Positions 7,978-17,281 are shown, counted from the stretch's first letter. The stretch is 36,442 nt of DNA from Paraburkholderia aspalathi (GCF_900116445.1 NZ_FPBH01000057.1:1-36442), one strand, 5' to 3'. Notes: generated from the letters alone by a model not told the origin. Numbers and translations are program-made.

Positions 7978-9279
7978 TCATGGCGTCGCCTCGCCTATCA
8001 TTCCACGGGTTGCAGTGCGCGGACGCGAAATGATGGCACCGACGCAAATTGTGAGCGCAATGAAAATGGCCAATGCCAACATGCCGGTTGCGAAAGTGCC
8101 TGTGAGTTCCTTCAACGCTCCGACCGCGTAGGGAGCGGCAAAACCAGCGACGTTTCCGATCGAGCTGATCACAGCAATACCGGCAGGGACTTCAGAGTCA
8201 GAGATCACGGAGGGCGGCAGCGTCCAGAACACGGGGACGTTGGCAAACGCTCCAAATCCGCAGACGATCAGCGCAGCGAGGCGCACGGGCGGATAGTCGG
8301 TAGACGCTACCACCACCAACGCTAGCACTACGATGATCCCCGGAATCAGCAGGTGCCAACGCCGTTCATGCAGCCGATCGGAGCGAGCGCCCCACCAAAG
8401 AAGTCCGATCGCGCCAGCGACAGACGGAAGAGCGGAAATCACTCCAACCATTGAAACCGACAGACCAAACGCGCGCACGATCTGCGGTAAAAAAAAACTG
8501 ACGCCATAGTTCGCTGCAACAATGCCCGCGTACACAAAACCAAACAGCCAAACGAGCGGATTGCGCAACGCACGAGCAACACCGCGATGCTCGCCAGACT
8601 GCGGCAACGACTTACGCTCTTCAGAGAGCTTCTGCGTAAGCCACTTGCGCTCTTGATCCGAAAGCCAACCGGCTTTCTCGGGAGAATCGGCGAGCGTGCG
8701 CAGCAAGACCACGCTCATGACGAACGAAGGCAGCGCTTCGATAATGAAGAGCCATTGCCAGCCGCTCAATCCGGCTAACCCATGCAGATTAAGGATCAGA
8801 CCTGACAAAGGCGCGCCGATTGCCGCAGACACCGGCAATGCCATGGAGAAAAAGCCAACCATACGTGCCCGATAGCTAACGGGAAACCATCGGGTTAGCA
8901 CCAGAATGACGCCCGGATAGAAGCCCGCCTCGGCGGCGCCGAGCAGAAAGCGCAATCCAAAGAATCCCGGCACGCTCCGGACAAAAACGAAAAGGAGCGA
9001 AATCACTCCCCACGTGAGCATGATTCGCGCAAACCAACGGCGAGCACCGAATCGACTAAGCGCGAGATTACTCGGTACCTCGAACAGTACATACCCGAGA
9101 AAGAAAATGCCCGCTCCAGCGCCAAACACCGACGCTGAAAAGCCCAACTCGTGGTTCATCGATAGCGCTGCAAAGCTCAGATTTACGCGATCAAGGTAGG
9201 CAGCGAAATATGAAAGCATCAGCAACGTCACCAGACGCCAGCGAATCTTCGCGATTGTTTTTGTTTCATTGATTAACAC
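7978..9279 (-). CDS. MFS transporter of the anion:cation symporter (ACS) type
   Basis: A 433-residue, 12-helix permease of the ACS family (phthalate, glucarate, tartrate and related organic anion:H+ symporters). Markers are Y-F-A-A-Y-L-D-R-V-N-L-S-F-A in TM1, EVPSNLALSRFGARRW in the TM2-3 loop, LGAAEAGFYPGVILVLTRWF around TM4-5, and a central cytoplasmic loop. I chose GTG 9279 because AAGGAG lies six bases upstream; the longer TTG start at 9303 would put that ribosome site inside the gene. It precedes the tcuB remnant and the GntR gene on the same strand. The likely substrate is a carboxylate, but the sequence does not say which. Confidence 0.92.
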   Translation of the reverse strand: MLINETKTIAKIRWRLVTLLMLSYFAAYLDRVNLSFAALSMNHELGFSASVFGAGAGIFFLGYVLFEVPSNLALSRFGARRWFARIMLTWGVISLLFVFVRSVPGFFGLRFLLGAAEAGFYPGVILVLTRWFPVSYRARMVGFFSMALPVSAAIGAPLSGLILNLHGLAGLSGWQWLFIIEALPSFVMSVVLLRTLADSPEKAGWLSDQERKWLTQKLSEERKSLPQSGEHRGVARALRNPLVWLFGFVYAGIVAANYGVSFFLPQIVRAFGLSVSMVGVISALPSVAGAIGLLWWGARSDRLHERRWHLLIPGIIVVLALVVVASTDYPPVRLAALIVCGFGAFANVPVFWTLPPSVISDSEVPAGIAVISSIGNVAGFAAPYAVGALKELTGTFATGMLALAIFIALTICVGAIISRPRTATRGMIGEATP

Positions 9280-9352
9280 ACCCGTCTCCTTAAATTGCTG
9301 CAACGCGGTCGCGGCGGTCTACAGCTCTGCACACATCATCAAGTCGACACAA

Positions 9353-9360
9353 TGTATACA
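9353..9360. promoter_or_regulatory. Candidate GntR/FCD operator upstream of the MFS gene
   Basis: A perfect palindrome, TGTATACA, lies 73 bases upstream of the MFS start. It contains the GTNNAC core typical of FCD-type GntR operators. The outer T and A of the full TNGTNNACNA consensus are absent. The GntR gene at 6388-7080 is the obvious candidate regulator. Eight-base palindromes can occur by chance. Confidence 0.35.
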
Positions 9361-9574
9361 CGAATCGGTGTGCGTGCAATCGAAGGCGTCGTGATTTCAT
9401 CAGTCAAATCTCATATCATCGCCATAGAAAAAATGAATATATTATCTATAAGCCGTTGATTTTTATGATTTAAATACCGTTTCTTCATTGCGAGTCAGTG
9501 AAAACCCTGCATCATACATTCTTGACATGGGCCGTACAAACCTTGGAAACTTCGCCACATTGAAGTTGCTTTTC

Positions 9575-9612
9575 GGTCTGTCAGACAGACCATAAGATCT
9601 GTTAGGTAGACC
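9575..9612. promoter_or_regulatory. Tandem 17-bp palindromic operators
   Basis: GGTCTGTCAGACAGACC (9575-9591) is a perfect palindrome of eight-base arms around one central A. A second, imperfect copy (GATCTGTTAGGTAGACC, 9596-9612) matches it at 13 of 17 positions. The start-to-start distance is exactly 21 bases, about two helical turns, so two regulator dimers could sit on the same face of the DNA. The sites lie about 350 bases upstream of the ABC importer gene and 300 upstream of the divergent MFS gene. The regulator is unknown. Confidence 0.5.
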
Positions 9613-9957
9613 ACCGAGAGCCCTTAATTTTCCGAAGATGCTGCACAGCGCCGTCATCTGTTCTGCACGTGCAGCAAAAACGTATGCGCTAATGCTGCGG
9701 CGGCGATCGCGCCAAGCACACGCGGTTCCGTGAGCAGCGTCGCGGACAAGCTGCCTGCGCCAACTGGCCGGTGCCGTCAGCTCACTGAGGAATTGCGTCA
9801 CACGCTTTGACGCAGACCTTCTGCTGACCGCCAACTGCCGTTTGACGAGCACGGCCGTGGAGAGATTTTGATTTTGTCGACGATATCGAAGGCCCGCACC
9901 TATGCGGACTTGAGTCGACAGTTTTTTGAAATGAATAACAGATTCAGGAGACCTTGC

Positions 9958-11133
9958 ATGTCGATTCGCATCATCCCTCTCGCTCTTCTTGCTGGCAGTG
10001 TCATTGCTGCTACCGCCCCCTCAATTTACGCGCAGGAAACCTTGAAGATTGGTGCCATTGTCACTCTCTCCGGCGCAGGCTCGGGTTGGGGACAGGCGAT
10101 CCTTTACGGTGCGGAACTAGCTGCCGACGATGTCAACGCACAGGGAGGTCTTGACGTCGGCGGAAAGAAATACAAGGTGCAGATCGTGCCTTACGACGAC
10201 AAATACCAGGCTAACGAAGCTGTCACCGCCGCCAATCGACTCGTGTCGGAAGACAAAGTGCAGTACATCATGGGCCCAGTTGGCGGCGCGCCGTTGCTTG
10301 CTATTTCACCTATTACTGAGCGTAACAAGGTTCTGGTGTTCACTTTGACATTCACACCCAGAGCGCTTGGCTCGGACAAGCCGAACGTGTTCCGCCCGGT
10401 CCCGACGACAGAAGAGACTTCCCAGCCCCAGATCGACTGGCTCGTCAAGGCGAAGCACATCCAAAAGGTCGGAGCCCTATTCCCGAATGACGAATCAGGA
10501 CAGCAGATTTCTCATGACCTGGAGAAGTCGTATGCCCACGCTGGCGTGCAACTTAGCGCAAAGGAATTTTTTGAACGTCAACGAGTGGATATGGTGCCAC
10601 TACTCACACGCGTTATAGGCGCGGGTGTTGACACGATCGACCTGAACGGCAACTCCCCAGCTACGGCAGGCATGATCGTCCGGCAGGCTCGTGAACTTGG
10701 ATTCAAAGGGAATATTGTCCGTACTGGTGGGCCGGCTACGGCCGAGATAGTTGCTGTGACGGGTAAAGACGTCGCTGATGGCATCCTCGTCAACTCTCCC
10801 CTCGACCCTGGCAGCCGCGCCATCCAGGATTACAGCGCCCGTTATCAGAAGAAATATGGCAAACGGATGAACGGATTCAGCCCGGCGTATTACGACGAAA
10901 CACACATGCTGTTCAGGGCGATGCAGCAGGCAGGCACGGTGACCGATACAACGCGTGTAAAGACCGCCCTTGAAGCAGAGAAAGACTATCAGGGCATTCT
11001 CGGCAAGCTTAGCTGGGTCGGCAAAACCCGATATGGCATCGATCATCAGATCTCGGCGCCTTTCTATATTTCCGAGATCAAAGACGGGCAGGAAGTAGTT
11101 CGAGCCCGTTGTACGTTCGAAGCCTGCCAGTGA
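9958..11133 (+). CDS. ABC transporter substrate-binding protein, branched-chain amino acid type
   Basis: A 391-residue periplasmic type I binding protein (Peripla_BP_6 family). The ATG at 9958 follows CAGGAGAC and starts a clear signal peptide with cleavage after A-P-S-I-Y-A; an in-frame start 90 bases upstream would spoil it. The mature protein opens with ETLKIGAIVTLSGAGSGWGQ, the usual first strand and ligand loop, and has an ADDVNAQGG motif. Related proteins bind branched-chain amino acids, urea, amides or aromatic and aliphatic acids, so the name does not fix the substrate. It is the first gene of a complete five-gene importer operon and is probably controlled from the divergent region upstream. 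Confidence 0.95.
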   Translation: MSIRIIPLALLAGSVIAATAPSIYAQETLKIGAIVTLSGAGSGWGQAILYGAELAADDVNAQGGLDVGGKKYKVQIVPYDDKYQANEAVTAANRLVSEDKVQYIMGPVGGAPLLAISPITERNKVLVFTLTFTPRALGSDKPNVFRPVPTTEETSQPQIDWLVKAKHIQKVGALFPNDESGQQISHDLEKSYAHAGVQLSAKEFFERQRVDMVPLLTRVIGAGVDTIDLNGNSPATAGMIVRQARELGFKGNIVRTGGPATAEIVAVTGKDVADGILVNSPLDPGSRAIQDYSARYQKKYGKRMNGFSPAYYDETHMLFRAMQQAGTVTDTTRVKTALEAEKDYQGILGKLSWVGKTRYGIDHQISAPFYISEIKDGQEVVRARCTFEACQ

Positions 11134-11172
11134 ACTTCACCGACAAATAGTCACCTGCGGAGATCCGACATT

Positions 11173-12042
11173 ATGAATCTGACCGGCACCTTACTGCAGG
11201 CGCTGAGCAATGGAATTATCCTTGGCCTGCTATATCTGTTGATGGCCGTTGGCTTCACACTTGTGTTTGGCGTGATGCGGATAGTGAACTTCGCACACAG
11301 CGAGTTCTACATGCTGGGCGCGTTCGCTGCATGGCTGTTCGTTTCGCACTGGTCTGTACCTTTCCCTATAGCGGTAGGAGCGACCTTTGTGCTCGCGGTG
11401 ATTGGCGGCTGGATTGTCGAGTGGCTGGTTCTTAAACCTTTCCGACATGACGAACTGAACGGCATGATCGCGACAATAGGCCTCGCGATGGTACTGCAAA
11501 GCCTAGCGTTGATTGCCTTCGGTCCGGACCCACAATTCATGCCTTCTGTAGCCGATGGATCGCTCGAACTGGGGCCAATTACCTTACCCATCTCACGTCT
11601 CGTCGTGGTCGGATTCTCACTCGCGGTACTGATTGTCCTCTATGGCTTTCTCGGTTGGACCCGGTGGGGGCGCGCTTTGCGCGCCGTCGTGCAGGATATG
11701 GAAGTGGCCACGGTTCAAGGCATTCGCGCAAAACTCGTTTATCCGCTTGGGTTCGGGATCGGCGTAGGACTCGCGGCAATCGCAGGGGCATTGATGGCAC
11801 CGCTCTTTTCGGTTTCGCCATTCATCGGCGAGACACCGCTGCTCAAAGCCTTCATCGTCGTGATTCTTGGCGGTCTTGGCAGCATTCCCGGTGCCGCTTT
11901 GGCCAGCATACTCATTGGGGTTGCCGAAAGCCTTGGTAGCACATATTTCGGCGGCAACGTTTCGGACATTGCCATTTTCGTTCTGGTCATGCTGATCCTG
12001 ACCGTTCGTCCTACTGGCCTGCTCGGCAAACAAACCGCCTGA
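11173..12042 (+). CDS. livH: Branched-chain amino acid-type ABC transporter permease (LivH)
   Basis: A 289-residue inner-membrane permease of the LivH family with about eight hydrophobic segments. Typical signatures are LTLVFGVMRIVNFAHSEFYM-like sequence near residues 28-47 (here FTLVFGVMRIVNFAHSEFYM) and VVILGGLGSIPGAALASILI near 234-253, the ATPase-coupling region. It starts 39 bases after the binding protein gene, behind a GCGGAGA ribosome site. It pairs with the LivM protein encoded next to form the membrane channel of the importer. Confidence 0.95.
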   Translation: MNLTGTLLQALSNGIILGLLYLLMAVGFTLVFGVMRIVNFAHSEFYMLGAFAAWLFVSHWSVPFPIAVGATFVLAVIGGWIVEWLVLKPFRHDELNGMIATIGLAMVLQSLALIAFGPDPQFMPSVADGSLELGPITLPISRLVVVGFSLAVLIVLYGFLGWTRWGRALRAVVQDMEVATVQGIRAKLVYPLGFGIGVGLAAIAGALMAPLFSVSPFIGETPLLKAFIVVILGGLGSIPGAALASILIGVAESLGSTYFGGNVSDIAIFVLVMLILTVRPTGLLGKQTA

Positions 12043-12052
12043 ACTTATTGCC

Positions 12053-13093
12053 ATGAAAATCCAATCTCCCACGTCATTACCCGGCACAGGCCACATCGCT
12101 GCTTCCGCAGGCAGCGACGGGAAATGTAGCCCTCACCGCAAGCCGCTTGCCGTCGCGCTTGTCATTGTGCTCATCGCGGCGCTGCCCCTGATATCGTCGC
12201 AGCCTTTCTACTTGCACATGGCCATCCTCATCGCGATCAATACGGTGAGTGCGACCGGTCTATCGCTGCTAAGCCGAACAGGTCAGACTTCCCTCTGTCA
12301 TGGCGCCTTCATAGCGATCGGTGCCTATGCTTCGGCGTTGCTGTCCTTGCGTCTTGGTATGCCATTCCCCGTCGCCGCGTTGGGTGCCATGGCGGCCTCT
12401 ACATTGGTCGCGCTCGCTCTCGGTGTGGTGATCCTACGATTGCGCGGAATCTATTTTGTGCTGATCACGTTTGCTTTCGGAGAATTGGTGCGACTGGCAT
12501 TGCTGGAATGGGAAGACGTAACGGGTGGCGCGAACGGAATTGTCGGAATCCTGCCGGCTGCCTTCGGCCATATCACATTGGACTCGAAACTCTCATTCTA
12601 TCTTTTCGCCGCCACTGTAGCGCTCCTATGCATTGCGGCATCGCACGCGATCTTCCGGTCTCCGATTGGCCACCGTATTGATGCGGTTGGTGAAAACGCA
12701 CCGCTAGCCGAAGCGAGCGGCCTGTCTGTGAGTCGCACGCAATATGCTGCATTTGCCGTAGCTAGCGCGATCGGGGGGTTGAGTGGTTCGATGTTTGCTC
12801 ACTATATCGGCTTCGTATCGCCTGAGACGTTCAATTTTATGCTATCGGTCGGCATGATTATCATCCTGGTTGTAGGCGGTCGCGGTTATGTTCTCGGCCC
12901 GTTCATTGGTGCACTCATCATGACGCCGCTGCCCGAGCTTTTCCGCGGCGCGGTACAGATGCAGAATATTTTTTACGGCTGCGCGCTGATCCTGATGCTG
13001 CGATTCATGCCTCGTGGTCTCGCCAGCTTGCAGGCGAAATTCCAGCGAAAACATGCTGGTCACTCAGCAATCCCTGGAGAATCGGCTCAATGA
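12053..13093 (+). CDS. livM: Branched-chain amino acid-type ABC transporter permease (LivM)
   Basis: A 346-residue LivM-type permease. An N-terminal extension of about 30 polar residues precedes the first membrane helix. Family motifs include SLLSRTGQTSLCHGAFIAIG (residues about 73-92), LRLRGIYFVLITFAFGEL and VVGGRGYVLGPFIGALIMT, the last being the coupling-loop region. The start is 10 bases after livH without a clear ribosome site, so translation is probably coupled. The stop overlaps the livG start by four bases (ATGA). Confidence 0.94.
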   Translation: MKIQSPTSLPGTGHIAASAGSDGKCSPHRKPLAVALVIVLIAALPLISSQPFYLHMAILIAINTVSATGLSLLSRTGQTSLCHGAFIAIGAYASALLSLRLGMPFPVAALGAMAASTLVALALGVVILRLRGIYFVLITFAFGELVRLALLEWEDVTGGANGIVGILPAAFGHITLDSKLSFYLFAATVALLCIAASHAIFRSPIGHRIDAVGENAPLAEASGLSVSRTQYAAFAVASAIGGLSGSMFAHYIGFVSPETFNFMLSVGMIIILVVGGRGYVLGPFIGALIMTPLPELFRGAVQMQNIFYGCALILMLRFMPRGLASLQAKFQRKHAGHSAIPGESAQ

Positions 13094-13878
13094 ACTCCCA
13101 GACTTCTGTTCTTCTCCACGTAGACAGGCTTTCCAAGCGATTTGGCGGACTAAAGGCTGTGCAGGATCTCACGTTTCACGTTGCCACGGGCGAAACCGTC
13201 GGCCTGATCGGGCCTAATGGCGCCGGCAAGAGCACTGCTTTCAATCTGATCAGCGGCGCACTCAAGCCAACTGGCGGAACGATTACCCTGGATGGCAGCG
13301 ATATCACTGGTTTGCCCCCAAGCGGAGTTGTCAAGCGTGGTCTCGCGCGCACGTTCCAATCGGCCTCAGTCTATCCCGGAGTGACGGTCGCTGAAAACAT
13401 ATATAGAGGCGCGCTTTCAACGTTGCCCGGATCAATGTGGCTGCCTGGGGTAGGCGCCGCGAGACACGCGCATCTAGACGGTCTCCGACGCGAAGTCGCC
13501 GAAGTCCTCGAGATAACCGATCTTGGCACGCATCGCGATACCTTGGCTGGCACGCTTCCGTATGGCCTCCAGAAAAAACTAGGAGTGGCTATCGGCATCG
13601 CGACACGCCCGTCCCTGCTTTTGCTCGACGAGCCCGCCGCAGGTTTGAATCCGGAGGAATGTATCGCGTTTGGCAAGCTACTCCGCACGCTGCGCGCCGA
13701 ACGTCAGCTGACTCTTCTGCTCGTCGAGCACCATATGGCACTCGTGATGGATCTTTGCGACCGGATCGTCGTCCTGGTCCAAGGCCGCAAAATCGCAGAT
13801 GCCGCACCTTCAGTGATCCGAGACGACCACGCCGTAATTGAAGCCTATCTGGGAGCACCGGACCATGCCCACGCTTGA
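13090..13878 (+). CDS. livG: ABC transporter ATP-binding protein (LivG)
   Basis: A 262-residue cytoplasmic ATPase. The Walker A is GPNGAGKST near residues 40-48, the signature helix is LPYGLQKKLGVAIGIA, a diverged form of the usual LSYGQQR, the Walker B is LLLLDEPAAGLN, and the H-loop is VEHHM. The C-terminal extension with AYLGAP is typical of LivG, where it contacts LivF. The ATG overlaps the livM stop (ATGA), with CTGGAGA as ribosome site. It forms a heterodimer with the LivF protein to power the importer. Confidence 0.95.
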   Translation: MNSQTSVLLHVDRLSKRFGGLKAVQDLTFHVATGETVGLIGPNGAGKSTAFNLISGALKPTGGTITLDGSDITGLPPSGVVKRGLARTFQSASVYPGVTVAENIYRGALSTLPGSMWLPGVGAARHAHLDGLRREVAEVLEITDLGTHRDTLAGTLPYGLQKKLGVAIGIATRPSLLLLDEPAAGLNPEECIAFGKLLRTLRAERQLTLLLVEHHMALVMDLCDRIVVLVQGRKIADAAPSVIRDDHAVIEAYLGAPDHAHA

Positions 13879-14578
13879 AACCCAATCTCTCGTTGTCCGC
13901 TATGGCCAGATCGAGGCCGTACGTGACGCGACCTTTCGCGTTGAAAATGGCGAAATCGTCGCCCTTATCGGCTCGAACGGTGCGGGCAAATCGTCGACCC
14001 TTAAAGCAGTGATGGGCATCATCCCAACGGCGAACGGAAAAATCTACTGGGATGACGAGCCGATCCAGGCACTCGGCGCGGCGCGGCGCGTCGTTCACGG
14101 AATTGCACTTTCTCCGGAAGGGCGCAGGCTTTTTCCGTACATGAGTGTGCTGGAGAATCTGCTGGTCGGAGCTCATACGGTTCGCTCGCGTATCAAGATC
14201 AGGACCACTCTTGAGCTCGTCTATGCGCTTTTTCCTCGAGTCGCCGAACGTCGACGTCAGCAGGCCGGCTCCCTGTCAGGTGGCGAGCAGCAGATGGTGG
14301 CGATCGGTCGAGCGTTGATGGCGCAACCCAAGCTTTTGATGCTCGACGAACCTTCGCTAGGCATCGCACCAAAGATCGTCGCTGAGATCGCCGACGCAAT
14401 CGAGCGGCTCAATCAGGAGATGCGTCTTTCTGTTCTGCTGGTCGAGCAAAACGCACGTCTTGCGCTCAAACTCTCTCGCCGCGCGTATGTATTCGAACAG
14501 GGGAGTATCACGCGAACTGGTACGGGCGCTGAGTTGCTCGCGGATCCGATGGTACAAAAAGCTTACCTGGGACTATGA
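13865..14578 (+). CDS. livF: ABC transporter ATP-binding protein (LivF)
   Basis: A 237-residue ATPase. The Walker A is GSNGAGKSS, the signature LSGGEQQM, the Walker B LLMLDEPSLGIAP, and the switch motif VEQNAR with Gln in place of His, as is usual in LivF. I chose the ATG at 13865 (protein begins MPTLETQSL) because it matches the family start and sits behind GGGAGC; it overlaps the livG end by 14 bases. A longer frame from 13838 would add nine unsupported residues. It is the last gene of the importer operon. A TTGTGTACAA palindrome lies directly after its stop. Confidence 0.95.
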   Translation: MPTLETQSLVVRYGQIEAVRDATFRVENGEIVALIGSNGAGKSSTLKAVMGIIPTANGKIYWDDEPIQALGAARRVVHGIALSPEGRRLFPYMSVLENLLVGAHTVRSRIKIRTTLELVYALFPRVAERRRQQAGSLSGGEQQMVAIGRALMAQPKLLMLDEPSLGIAPKIVAEIADAIERLNQEMRLSVLLVEQNARLALKLSRRAYVFEQGSITRTGTGAELLADPMVQKAYLGL

Positions 14579-15125
14579 GTTGTGTACAAGACCAGTTCCT
14601 CACCCCATTACCACTGATTCACGATAAAAGGCACAATCGGATTCACGGGAAACGATAACAAATTGGATAGTACGCGTTGAAACTACTCAAACACGCATCG
14701 CAATGTGGCTCGACAAGGAAATGATCTCTTCTGGACACTCAAAAATTGCGTGCTCTTTCGCATGAACGACAACGAACTACGCGTCGTTCGACGTCGAAAT
14801 CTATATAAGCGAGATCGATAAAACTAAGTAGATACTCAATCCTCGCGATCATGTGCCATCTCACTGAGTGCTTTCCAGCCTACCGACTAATGAATTAAAT
14901 GTTTTGACTTTCTCAAATCCGGAGACGGTCAAATTTCTAGGATCCTACGTTTTTGCCGTCCAAACGACATGTGTGACGACGAAAAGCAGTTAGTTTGATC
15001 AACAGCGTAGATTGAATTCATTTCATTGAATATAAATCTCGCCGTTTTTCATTAGCACAACTATGCAATACGAAGAAGCAGAAGATTTGCCGCAATGTTT
15101 AACAACATAACCTGGAGATGTTTCA
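14579..15125. other. Intergenic region upstream of the porin
   Basis: This 547-base, AT-richer stretch has no credible gene on either strand. It contains the palindrome at 14580-14589 and presumably the porin promoter. I could not identify a clear -35/-10 pair. No Rho-independent terminator is visible after livF, so some read-through into the porin is possible. Confidence 0.6.
14580..14589. promoter_or_regulatory. Candidate GntR/FCD operator TTGTGTACAA
   Basis: TTGTGTACAA matches the FCD-type GntR consensus TNGTNNACNA at every fixed position, with a one-base asymmetry in the centre. It begins two bases after the livF stop and lies 536 bases upstream of the porin start. A closely similar site (GTTGTAGACAAC) lies upstream of the dehydrogenase gene at 20106. 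The shared flanking G before TTGT supports a common regulator. Confidence 0.4.
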
Positions 15126-16280
15126 ATGAAAAAGCGTATTTTATCTGTCGTGGTGCTAGGTGCATGTGCGAGCGCAGCCCACGCACAAAGTAGCGTGACG
15201 CTGTATGGCCTTGTTGATGCGGGCGTGAACTACGTCAACAACGACAAAGGGAAATCGAATTTTCTGATGACAAGCGGTGTCGTTCAGGGAAATCGCTGGG
15301 GTCTGAAGGGCGTGGAGGACCTAGGCGACGGTCTGAAAGCGATTTTCCAGCTGGAGAACGGTTTTTCGCTGTCCAACGGCACATTAGGACAAGGCGGACG
15401 TCTTTTTGGACGCCAGGCATGGGTAGGCCTGAGCAAGAACACCCTCGGTGGCCTCACATTCGGACGGCAATATGATTCCATTGTGGACTATGTTCAGCCG
15501 ACAAGCGGTATCCCTTACACAGCTATCGCAAGTCCATTTGACAACGACAATCTTGACAACGATTTCCGGATAAACAATACAGTCAAATATGCCAGTCCCG
15601 ACTTTCACGGACTGAAGTTCGGCGGATTGTACGGATTCAGTAACAGCGCAAGCACAGGTGCAGCAGATTCCGGATTTTCTGTCAATCGGCTGTGGAGCCT
15701 GGGAGCTTCTTACACCACTGGTTCGTTCTATTTTGGCGCCGGATACATGCACCTGAATTCACCTAACAGCAACACGTTGGGCGCAGTATCAGGTGACTAT
15801 ATCAACGTTACTCGGACTTCTGCCCTTCAAGCCAACGGGCTTGCCACAGCGGTTACGCGCTCAAATGTTGTCGCGGCAGGCGGGACATATTCTTTCAACG
15901 GTGGCAAGGTCGGCGTTGTCTATAGCCATTCCGAATTCGACTCGGCGACTGATCGCCTTACCTTCAACAACTTTGAAGTCAATGGAAGCTACTACATAAC
16001 GCCGGCTTTCTCGCTCGCCGGCATTTACACTTTCACGGACGGCAAGCTGCGTTCAACCGATGCCAGCCCCAAATATCACCAGTTTCAGCTAATGGCTGAC
16101 TACCTCCTGAGCAAGCGCACTGACGTCTATATACTTGGAGTCTATCAACGTGCGGCTGGGGATGCTACGGTTGCATCCATCGCTCCTGACTCGTTTGGCG
16201 CAGGAGGTTCATCGGCACCCGACGCCTCGACGTCAAAAAACCAGGTGTTGGTCCGCCTCGGTCTGCGGCATAAGTTCTGA
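15126..16280 (+). CDS. Outer-membrane porin (Gram-negative OmpC-like family)
   Basis: A 384-residue precursor with a signal peptide ending A-S-A-A-H-A, followed by QSSVTLYGLVDAGVNYV, the standard first strand of burkholderial trimeric porins. Other family marks are GNRWGLKGVEDLGDGLKAIF, LFGRQAWVGL and FGRQYDS on strands lining the pore. The C-terminal residue is Phe (RLGLRHKF), the signal for the beta-barrel assembly machinery. The ribosome site TGGAG precedes the ATG. It follows the ABC importer in the same direction and probably admits the same solutes across the outer membrane. A hairpin terminator follows at 16296. Confidence 0.96.
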   Translation: MKKRILSVVVLGACASAAHAQSSVTLYGLVDAGVNYVNNDKGKSNFLMTSGVVQGNRWGLKGVEDLGDGLKAIFQLENGFSLSNGTLGQGGRLFGRQAWVGLSKNTLGGLTFGRQYDSIVDYVQPTSGIPYTAIASPFDNDNLDNDFRINNTVKYASPDFHGLKFGGLYGFSNSASTGAADSGFSVNRLWSLGASYTTGSFYFGAGYMHLNSPNSNTLGAVSGDYINVTRTSALQANGLATAVTRSNVVAAGGTYSFNGGKVGVVYSHSEFDSATDRLTFNNFEVNGSYYITPAFSLAGIYTFTDGKLRSTDASPKYHQFQLMADYLLSKRTDVYILGVYQRAAGDATVASIAPDSFGAGGSSAPDASTSKNQVLVRLGLRHKF

Positions 16281-16295
16281 ATCTGACGAACGAAA

Positions 16296-16325
16296 CCATT
16301 TCGCCGGCATTGACTGGCGAAATGG
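16296..16325 (+). terminator. Hairpin terminator after the porin
   Basis: Arms CCATTTCGCC (16296-16305) and GGCGAAATGG (16316-16325) are perfectly complementary over ten bases, with a ten-base loop. The hairpin starts 15 bases after the porin stop. There is no following T-run on the plus strand, so it may work with other factors or protect the 3' end of the message. Confidence 0.65.
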
Positions 16326-16528
16326 TCGGCACGTTCTCACGGCTTGTTGCGGGGGCAGAACTGACAAACGAGTATAATATGGACGCTGATTTGCCGCACA
16401 CAGTGGACGTGCCCGGATGTTTCGCCGGGTAGGCTTCGCGAATCAGGCTTTAGACACCTGTTGGCGCGCGGCCGACCCGCCCGCCGTTTCAGACATAGTG
16501 AAATTTTGATAAATTCCGGCCGTACCGT

Positions 16529-17281
16529 ATGCCCGAATCATCCACTCCTAATCCGTCTATTTCTAGGTCTGAAAACACCGAACCCGGCGTTGCTGCCGTC
16601 GATCGAGCGTTTGCGATTGTTTCGGCTGTTGCAAATGCAACGACACCGATCTCGCTATCAGAACTTGCGCGAACCACCGGGTTGTACAAAAGTACGGTTC
16701 TTCGACTTCTCGCTTCACTTGAGAAGTCCGCGATCGTTGTTCAAAGATTTGATTTAAAATATGAAATTGGTCCATTTGCCTTTCTGCTCGGACGGGCATA
16801 CGAGGTCGGCCATAGTCTGAAAGATCGCGTTGTCGAAACTCTCAATCAGATGATTGCGCAGGGAACCGAAAGCGCGTCTTTCCACGTGCCCTACGATGAT
16901 GAGCAGCGACTATGCCTATTCCGGATCGACTCGCGGCATCCGACGCTTGACAACATAAGAGCGGGCGACTTGTTGCCACTGCATCTTGGAGCCCCCGGCA
17001 AAATCATTGAGATATTTTATCCTCACTCGGGAAGTGCTCCACCGCAAAACAGCCCTCTAAGTTTGACAACGTTCGGCGAACGCGATCCGTCTTGCGCCGC
17101 AATCGCAAGCCCCGTGTTTGGCCCGGCTGGCCAATTTCTCGGGGCACTCTCACTTTCCGGAGCTCGAGAACGATATTCCAATGAAGCCATTGTGCGAATG
17201 CGTCCGATACTACTTGCGTCAGCTGAGGCGCTTACTCGAAGCCTGGGTGGCCGTTGGCCAATCTTGAAATCACCCTCATAG
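16529..17281 (+). CDS. IclR-family transcriptional regulator
   Basis: A 250-residue protein with the IclR layout. Residues about 20-85 form a winged helix (AVDRAFAIVSAVANA, LSELARTTGLYKSTVLRLLA), and about 100-240 form the GAF-like effector domain with LHLGAPGKIIEIF and FGERDPSCAAIASPVFGP. IclR proteins commonly control catabolic operons for aromatic or short organic acids. It stands between the porin and the dioxygenase gene, pointing towards the latter, and is a good candidate regulator of the catabolic genes. The ATG lacks a strong ribosome site, so the exact start is less certain. A TATAAT occurs at 16373 without a good -35 box. Confidence 0.93.
   Translation: MPESSTPNPSISRSENTEPGVAAVDRAFAIVSAVANATTPISLSELARTTGLYKSTVLRLLASLEKSAIVVQRFDLKYEIGPFAFLLGRAYEVGHSLKDRVVETLNQMIAQGTESASFHVPYDDEQRLCLFRIDSRHPTLDNIRAGDLLPLHLGAPGKIIEIFYPHSGSAPPQNSPLSLTTFGERDPSCAAIASPVFGPAGQFLGALSLSGARERYSNEAIVRMRPILLASAEALTRSLGGRWPILKSPS

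Larger units (their letters stand above)
9280..9957. other. Divergent intergenic region, regulatory
   Basis: This 678-base region separates the minus-strand MFS gene from the plus-strand ABC importer. It holds the TGTATACA site at 9353 and the tandem palindromes at 9575-9612. A TTGACA hexamer occurs at 9523, but no convincing -10 element follows. A minus-strand open frame of 129 codons at 9463-9852 has no recognisable motif, and I do not call it a gene. Confidence 0.6.

Noticed and set aside
9463..9852. Minus-strand frame of 129 codons in the divergent region
   Set aside because: No ribosome site, no recognisable motif, and it covers the tandem palindromes, which look regulatory.
16373..16378. 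TATAAT as the IclR gene promoter
   Set aside because: No -35 element at 16-18 bases and about 150 bases from the start codon; too weak for a separate feature.
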